64,000 nt of DNA from Deltaproteobacteria bacterium (GTDB taxonomy: Bacteria > Myxococcota_A > UBA796 > UBA2385): NCBI GenBank assembly GCA_016792625.1, contig JAEUKK010000116.1, positions 186,001 to 250,000 of the forward strand, read 5' to 3'. The first letter of the stretch is position 1; each line of letters starts with the position of its first letter. This document shows positions 58,856 to 64,000 of the stretch, piece by piece. The translations under genes were made by a program, and so were the position numbers. Under the pieces are notes generated by a model. That model was given only the letters and a program-made list of their open reading frames with translations, was not told where the DNA came from and did not search any database.

Positions 58856-60355
58856 TCAGGGGCTCGTGCTGCAGGTGCGGCGGGCGGCGGCGGCGGGGGC
58901 CTCGCTGCCCTCGACGAAGACCTTCTCGGGCCAGCGCACGTAGCCGACGTTCCAGACCTGGTTGTGGGCCAGGCGGATGTCGAGCTCTTTCACCTTGCGG
59001 CCCTCGAGCCAGATCACCGCGGTGGCGGTGACCTCGCCGGCGCCAGCGTCGGTGTAGTAGTGCACCATCACGTCATAGTCGCCGTTGGCCGGGCTCGGGA
59101 TGTAGATGTTCTCGGGGCCGAAGCCCTCGGCGCCGACGTCGAGCGCGAGCAGGGGGTCGTCGGCGGTCTCGCCGCTCTCGCCCCAGTCGGGTTGCTCGTT
59201 GCAGAAGGAGCAGTCACCCGGCGTCTGCAGGAAGGTGTAGCCGCGCTGCACGAGGTGCAGGTCGAGGTCGGCGTCGGCCTCGTCCCAGTACAGCTCGATG
59301 TGCACCTGGTTCGCCGGAATGGACTCGAAGCGGCAGATCGCCGGCGCGCTGGTCAGGCCCACGTCATTGGTGACCCGCAGCTGGACCTCGTAGTCGCCGG
59401 CCACGTCGACGGTCAGGCTGGAGATGGGCTCGGCGGTGCGCAGCAGGGTGGCCGCCGAGGCGTCGGGGCGCTCGCTGAGGCTCCAGGCGTAGCTGAGGCT
59501 GCCGCCCATGGGGTCAGAGCTGGCCTCGCCGCTGATCTCGTGCACGGTCAGCGGCTCGACGCCGGTCGGGCAGTCGATCTCGGCGATCGGGTACTCGAAG
59601 TCGGCGCCGCCGTTGCCGATGAGCTCGACGGTGACCTCGGGCTCGTCGGGGTCGTTGGTGAACAGCGTCAGGGTCGTCGTGTCGCCGTCGATGCCGGTGG
59701 GCGCGTACTCGAAGACCATCGGGTTGCTGCCGCCCGCGCTGGTGTCGAAGCCGCCGGCCGCGCTCGGCGGGCTGACGATGGTGAAGGCGCCCGAGCCAGA
59801 CAGGGCCAGCGATTCGACCCGCAAGGTGGCCTCGCCGACGTTGCGCAGGTCGAGGAAGCCCTGGGTCGTGTCGCCGGGGAGCACGCTGCCAAAGTCGACC
59901 GAGCTCGAGCCGAGCTCGATGTCGGGCACGGGCACCGCGCGGCCCGCGGCGCTGATCGGCACCTCAAGCTCGGGGCCCTCGGCGTCATCGCTGCGGATGA
60001 CCAGGGTGCGGGCGTAGTCGGCGATGTTCGTCGGCGTGAAGGCCACCCCGATGGTCAGGTTGTTCGACTCATCGAGCTCGCTGCCCACCACCGCGGTCGT
60101 CGGCGTGACCACGAACGAGCCGTCATCGTCGTCAACCACGACGATCTCGCTGATGTTCAGCTCGACGCGGCCGGCGTTGACGATCTGCAGGGTCTGCTCG
60201 ACCGTCTCGCCCTGGACCACCACCCCAAAGTCGAGCGCCGCAGGCGCCACGGCCATCTGGGGCTCAATTTTGTTGACGTTGGTCTCGGGGCCCCCCGAGC
60301 AGGCGGCCAGCGGCAGGACCAGCGGGAGGAGGACGGCGGTGAGGCGAGCGCGCAT
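58856..60355 (-). CDS. Surface lipoprotein with choice-of-anchor (HYDIN-like) repeats and a conserved CxxC beta domain
   Basis: This 499-residue protein has a lipoprotein signal (LVLPLAACSGG). Two HYDIN/ASH-like immunoglobulin-fold domains follow (PAALDFGVVVQGETVEQ; SSVDFGSVLPGDTTQG), then a PKD-like domain (EASSDPMGGSLSYAWS). The C-terminal domain has DADLDLHLVQRG, GDCSFCNEQPDWGES and DDPLLALDVGAEGFGPENI, closing with NGDYDVMVHYYTD. It is paralogous over its whole length to the gene just upstream. It probably sits in the outer membrane or on the surface, in a structural or adhesive role. Confidence 0.82.
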   Translation of the reverse strand: MRARLTAVLLPLVLPLAACSGGPETNVNKIEPQMAVAPAALDFGVVVQGETVEQTLQIVNAGRVELNISEIVVVDDDDGSFVVTPTTAVVGSELDESNNLTIGVAFTPTNIADYARTLVIRSDDAEGPELEVPISAAGRAVPVPDIELGSSSVDFGSVLPGDTTQGFLDLRNVGEATLRVESLALSGSGAFTIVSPPSAAGGFDTSAGGSNPMVFEYAPTGIDGDTTTLTLFTNDPDEPEVTVELIGNGGADFEYPIAEIDCPTGVEPLTVHEISGEASSDPMGGSLSYAWSLSERPDASAATLLRTAEPISSLTVDVAGDYEVQLRVTNDVGLTSAPAICRFESIPANQVHIELYWDEADADLDLHLVQRGYTFLQTPGDCSFCNEQPDWGESGETADDPLLALDVGAEGFGPENIYIPSPANGDYDVMVHYYTDAGAGEVTATAVIWLEGRKVKELDIRLAHNQVWNVGYVRWPEKVFVEGSEAPAAAARRTCSTSP

Positions 60356-60475
60356 GCGGGGCTCCGGGCAGGGCCTGGGGAGGACGCGGAGGGCGGACGG
60401 AGGGCGGGCGGAGAGCACAGCGCGGGGCTCGGACCGAGGTCACCCCCGGACGGCAGCCCGCTCAGTCCCGACCGC

Positions 60476-61999
60476 TCAGTCCCGACCGCAGATGTCATCG
60501 GGCAGCGTGAACCGGGCGGGGTCGGTGCCATAGGGGCCGAAACCCTGCTCGTCGTCGGTGTAGCGGACGAAGCCGACCTCCCACATCTGGCCACGGGCGA
60601 TGGTCTTGCTCTCCTCGTGCTCGAGCAGCCCGTTGATCCACACCTTGACCGTCGCGATGACGGGGATGGTGCGGTCTGAGCGGGAGTCCGACCAGAAGTG
60701 CACGAAGACCTCGTAGTCGCCCGGGTAGGGCGAATCGAGCTGGATGTTCTCAGGCCCAAAGCCTGTGGTGTCGTCGAGCGCCAGCACCGGGTCGTCGAAG
60801 CCGCCCGACTCGCCCCACTCGGGGTTCGGGTTGCAGTAGTGGCAGTCGCCGCGGATATCGAAGGGGTCGAAGCCGGCCTGGATGAGGTGCAGGTCGAGGT
60901 CGGTGCTGCCGCTGTCCCAGCTCATCTCGACGTGCACGTTGTCTTCGGGCACGGCGATGAAGGTGCAGGTCGCCGGTTCGCTCGCCAGGCCGATCTCGTT
61001 GGTGACCTGGAGCGCCACCGTCCACTCGCCGGCGATGTCGGCGAAGACCTCGGTGTAGGGGTCATTGGGGCTCAGCACGTCGCCGCGCGAGCCATCCGGC
61101 CGCTCGACCACCTGCCAGTCGTAGGTGAGCTCGCCGCCGAGGGGGTCGCTGCTGCGCCGGCCGTCGAGGGGGACCGTGATGGGCGGGGCGACCGTGCCGC
61201 TCGGGCACTCGATCTGGGCGATGGGGTACTGGAAGTCACCGCCGCCGTTGCCCAGCAGCACGACCTCGCTGCGCTCCTCGTCGGGGTCGTTGCTCTCGAT
61301 GACGACGCGGGCGTTGTCGCCGCTCACGCCCTCGGGCGCGTACTGCACGATGACCGTGGTGGTGGCGCCGGGGCCGATATCAAAGGGGACCGCGCTCGCC
61401 GAGGGGAAGGTGAAGCTGCCGGCCCCCTCGATCACCATGCGGTTGATGGTCAAGGGGCCCTCGCCCTCGTTGGTCACCGTGAAGAACTTCTGGCTGCTGG
61501 TGCCGGCGGTGATGAGGCCGAAGTCGACCGAGCCCGGGCTCAGCGCGATGTCGGGGATGGGGCCGTCGACCCCGCTGCCCGAGATGGGGATGAACAGCTG
61601 GGGCGTGTCGGGGTCGTCGCTGCCGATGATGAGGTTGCGGTTGTAGTCGATGTAGGTGGCCGGCACAAAGCGCAGATCGACGTCCAGTGTCTCTTCTTCG
61701 GCCAGCTCAAGCGGCAGCGTACCGTCGTAGGACAGCGTGTACACGCCATCGGCGTCATCACCGAAGTCGATGCTCGTGATGGTGAGCGGCGCGCGCGACA
61801 CGTTGCCCACCGTCGCGGTCGCCTCGCCGTCGTAGAGCACCACCACGCCCCCAAAGTCGACCGTGGGCGTAAACGCGACGATGTCGGGGTCGATGGTGGT
61901 GAACTTCTGCTCGACCTGGTCACCGCAGGCGGTCAGCGCGACCAGCACGGCGACGGAGGCGAGCGGGGCGAAGGGGAGGGCGGCGCGGTGGCGGTGCAA
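60476..61999 (-). CDS. Paralogous surface lipoprotein with choice-of-anchor repeats
   Basis: This 507-residue protein has the same domain order as the neighbour downstream: a lipobox (LVALTACGD), HYDIN-like repeats (VDFGGVVVLYDGEAT; SVDFGLITAGTSSQKFF), a PKD-like domain (SSDPLGGELTYDWQ) and the C-terminal beta domain (STDLDLHLIQAG, GDCHYCNPNPEWGES, GFGPENIQLDSP, GDYEVFVHF). TTG 61999 is chosen because GGAG lies five bases before it and it yields a compact lipoprotein signal; an ATG at 62041 would add 14 residues. The pair appears to be a tandem duplication. Confidence 0.82.
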   Translation of the reverse strand: MHRHRAALPFAPLASVAVLVALTACGDQVEQKFTTIDPDIVAFTPTVDFGGVVVLYDGEATATVGNVSRAPLTITSIDFGDDADGVYTLSYDGTLPLELAEEETLDVDLRFVPATYIDYNRNLIIGSDDPDTPQLFIPISGSGVDGPIPDIALSPGSVDFGLITAGTSSQKFFTVTNEGEGPLTINRMVIEGAGSFTFPSASAVPFDIGPGATTTVIVQYAPEGVSGDNARVVIESNDPDEERSEVVLLGNGGGDFQYPIAQIECPSGTVAPPITVPLDGRRSSDPLGGELTYDWQVVERPDGSRGDVLSPNDPYTEVFADIAGEWTVALQVTNEIGLASEPATCTFIAVPEDNVHVEMSWDSGSTDLDLHLIQAGFDPFDIRGDCHYCNPNPEWGESGGFDDPVLALDDTTGFGPENIQLDSPYPGDYEVFVHFWSDSRSDRTIPVIATVKVWINGLLEHEESKTIARGQMWEVGFVRYTDDEQGFGPYGTDPARFTLPDDICGRD

Positions 62000-62283
62000 G
62001 GCGGCTCCAGGGCGCGCTGCAGCTTGGCGCGCCGACCGCATGGTAGCCGGCGGCCCCAGGGCCGTCGACGCGCCCGTCGCGTGCGGACGGCGGGGCAGGG
62101 CCGGGATAGCCGCGGCGCGGGGTTGCGGGTGCTGCGCCGCCGGTGGATGCTGCGCCCTCCCAGAGGCGGTCGTCCAGCCGGCCGCCGCCTGCGCGGTGAC
62201 CGGGCTCCTTGCGCGGCTCCCGCCGGAATGCTCCCGCCGCCGTGTCTGTCGCTCTGACCGCCGACCAGCCCATCGAGGGACCC

Positions 62284-63294
62284 ATGACGCCGAGCCTGCT
62301 CCTGCTCCTGCTCTCTTGTGGGGCCTGCTTTCAGAACTGCTTCGATCCGGCCTTGCCGACCGACGACAACAACGACGACGACAAGCCCGACGATCCCGAA
62401 CCGATTGACACGGGCGACCCCAAAGACGACACGGGCCCGCTGCCCGCGCCGCCGCCCTGCTCCTTCCCCGAGGTCGAGCCGAACAACCTGGCCGGCGACG
62501 CGATGCCCATCACGATGGAGGCCTGGGCCTGCGGCACGCTGCTCGACGAAGGGGGCACGACGGGCACCGACAACGACATGGTCGAGTTCACGGTCAACGA
62601 CACCGGCTGGATCTCGCTGTGGGCCCGCGGCGAAGACATCGGCAGCTTCTCCGACCTCGATATGACCGTCTGGGTGACCCCCGAGGGCGCCGAGGACTAC
62701 GACGAGCTCTTCCTCCCCGACGCCTCGCCGGGCAGCACAGACCCGCGCATGAACTTCCCGGTTGAGGCGGGCGACACCGTCCGGGTCAGCATCAAGGACC
62801 GCCGCGGCGGCGAGGGCCCCGCCTACGTGTGGGAGTTCCTGGCCACCTCTGAGAAAGAGGCGCCCATCGTCTGCGCCGCCGAAGAGGACGAGACCGCCGG
62901 CGGCGAAGACAACGACGTGGTCAGCCGCGCCGCCCAACCGCTCGAGAGCGGGGTCATCCTCTGCGGCGACACGAGCGGCGTCGACCTGCGCGACCATTAC
63001 GTGCTGACCGTGCCCGAGGGCAGCACCACCCTGCGCATCCGCACCCTGGCCTGGCAGCTCGGCTCGGCGATGGACACCACGCTGGTCCTCATCGACCCCG
63101 CTGGCGAAGCCCGGCGCACCGTCGAGGCCGCCGACCTCGTCCGCGACCCCGAGATTGAGTACGCCACGACCGATGCGGGCGAGTGGGTGCTGCGCGTCGA
63201 GGCCAACAACCCCCGCGGGTTCACCCTCGCGGGCTGGTACGGCATCGAGGCGACCATCGACACGGTCGCGCCGGAAGAGCCCCCCGCCGAGTAG
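62284..63294 (+). CDS. Lipoprotein with two PPC-like domains
   Basis: This 336-residue protein starts at ATG 62284 (MTPSLLLLLLSCGACFQNC), a lipoprotein-type signal. An Asp/Thr/Pro-rich linker follows, containing DTGDPKDDTG. Two PPC-like beta-sandwich repeats follow: EPNNLAGDAMPI to DNDMVEFTV, and EDNDVVSRAAQPL to LRDHYVLTVP with DTTLVLIDPAG. PPC domains commonly lie at the ends of secreted enzymes, but no enzyme domain is present here. It is divergent from the two paralogous lipoproteins, across a 284-base gap in which I see no named feature. Confidence 0.78.
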   Translation: MTPSLLLLLLSCGACFQNCFDPALPTDDNNDDDKPDDPEPIDTGDPKDDTGPLPAPPPCSFPEVEPNNLAGDAMPITMEAWACGTLLDEGGTTGTDNDMVEFTVNDTGWISLWARGEDIGSFSDLDMTVWVTPEGAEDYDELFLPDASPGSTDPRMNFPVEAGDTVRVSIKDRRGGEGPAYVWEFLATSEKEAPIVCAAEEDETAGGEDNDVVSRAAQPLESGVILCGDTSGVDLRDHYVLTVPEGSTTLRIRTLAWQLGSAMDTTLVLIDPAGEARRTVEAADLVRDPEIEYATTDAGEWVLRVEANNPRGFTLAGWYGIEATIDTVAPEEPPAE

Positions 63295-63375
63295 CGCGCC
63301 GGGGTCGGCCGCTTGGCTGATCCCCGTCCGCCATCCCCCCGCAGAGACGCCCGGCTTCGGGCGAGGAGACGCGCG

Positions 63376-64000
63376 ATGAACCCCCAGAGCCTGCGCCGCT
63401 TGGCTGCCCTCTTCCTCACCACCGGCGTGCTCGCCGCCTGCAAAGGTGAAGAGCCGACCAAGCCCGGCACCATCGACGAGGAGCTGCCCGAGGACACGGG
63501 CGGCGATGGTGGGGACGGCGCCAGCGACGGCGGTGACGGGGGCACGCCCTGTGAGGTCACGCCGACGAACATCAGCCCCGAGACCGGCTCGGTCGACGTC
63601 TACAACCGCGGCGAGATGGTCATCGTCTTTGACGCCGACGTGCGCGAGCTCTCGCCGGTGATCTCGCTGGTCGACGCCAGCGGCGCGAACATCCCGGTCA
63701 ACTACACCTTTGACGACACCGGTCTGCAGGTGGTCGCGGTGCCCGCCTCGGGCGCGCTGGCCCCCAACACCCAGCACACGCTCAGCGCCGCGGTCTGCGA
63801 CAACCAGCTGCAGGCGCAGTTCACCACCTCGGCCTACGGCGAGTCGCTGGCCGTCGACAGCACCGACCTGACCGGCCTGACCTACTACTTCAACCTCGGT
63901 GACGCGGACTACGTGCAGCCCGAGGGCCTCGGCGCAGTGCTCTCCACCTTCTTGACCGACCCGCTGCTCATCGGCGTGGGCGTGGTCGACAGCACCTCGA
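63376..64000 (+). CDS. Lipoprotein with Big_5-like Ig domain, cut by window edge
   Basis: The frame opens at ATG 63376 with a GAGGAGA ribosome site just upstream and runs off the right edge (208 residues seen). It begins MNPQSLRRLAALFLTTGVLAAC, a clear lipoprotein signal, then an Asp/Gly-rich linker (DTGGDGGDGASDGGDGG). A bacterial Ig-like (Big_5) domain follows (PTNISPETGSVDVYNRGEM to LAPNTQHTLSAAVCDNQ), then a further beta-rich region. It follows the PPC-like lipoprotein by 81 bases on the same strand. Confidence 0.75.
   Translation, partial: MNPQSLRRLAALFLTTGVLAACKGEEPTKPGTIDEELPEDTGGDGGDGASDGGDGGTPCEVTPTNISPETGSVDVYNRGEMVIVFDADVRELSPVISLVDASGANIPVNYTFDDTGLQVVAVPASGALAPNTQHTLSAAVCDNQLQAQFTTSAYGESLAVDSTDLTGLTYYFNLGDADYVQPEGLGAVLSTFLTDPLLIGVGVVDSTS

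Overview
The window is strongly GC-rich throughout, densely coded and free of rRNA, tRNA, CRISPR or intact mobile elements that I can see. Several features suggest a delta-proteobacterial / Myxococcota-like chromosome. These are the lipoproteins with Asp/Gly/Thr-rich linkers behind the lipobox, repeated HYDIN-like and PPC-type beta domains, a Hanks-type kinase with a PEGA tail, an HDOD protein, a very large NAD-glutamate dehydrogenase and frequent GTG/TTG starts. The placement is inference from gene content and not a phylogeny.

Left part (1-9766): a methionine-cycle regulator/methyltransferase (SahR-like) is translationally coupled to metH, which runs off the left edge, and a palindromic operator candidate overlaps the regulator start. 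Next come a Gre-like factor, a ferredoxin-type Fe-S protein, a three-gene unit of two sulfotransferases and an amidinotransferase-fold enzyme, an M13 metallopeptidase lipoprotein, and a standalone TOPRIM/DUF4435-like protein.

9955-22962, all on the plus strand: (a) an unusual membrane operon in which a DMT-type permease is fused to an HflK-like SPFH domain, followed by HflC-like and second HflK-like proteins and a sulfatase-fold membrane protein; (b) a small outer-membrane-type protein; (c) riboflavin synthase coupled to a three-gene NMT1/THI5-type ABC importer; (d) queE coupled to a haem-motif exported protein, a HAD phosphatase and a two-receiver/degenerate-GGDEF regulator.

22966-41525: a minus-strand unit (PEGA kinase, exported protein, spermidine-synthase-like membrane protein), mutM, a hybrid sensor kinase, an HDOD protein, a topoisomerase IV pair (parC-parE order), aspartate-semialdehyde dehydrogenase divergent from a tandem degenerate SpeD-like protein, and a bifunctional formiminotransferase-cyclodeaminase.

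41623-64000: a thioredoxin-fold lipoprotein, an M1 aminopeptidase with HEAT-like repeats, a yggS-maf-histidine phosphatase cluster, the 1544-residue NAD-GDH, a tyrosine-carboxypeptidase-like (DUF1704) protein, a NifU-domain protein, a feoA-feoB-pyrophosphatase-like operon with a Fur-box-like site, an AidB-like acyl-CoA dehydrogenase, and four surface-type lipoproteins (two are paralogs, one is cut by the right edge).

Many neighbouring genes overlap by ATGA or GTGA, so operon membership is often clear from the sequence. The two observations I find most unusual are the permease-SPFH fusion operon and the duplicated SpeD-like protein whose active-site motifs are divided between its two halves. 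No intergenic stretch exceeds about 300 bases; the longest (62000-62283) separates two divergent lipoprotein genes and shows nothing I can name.
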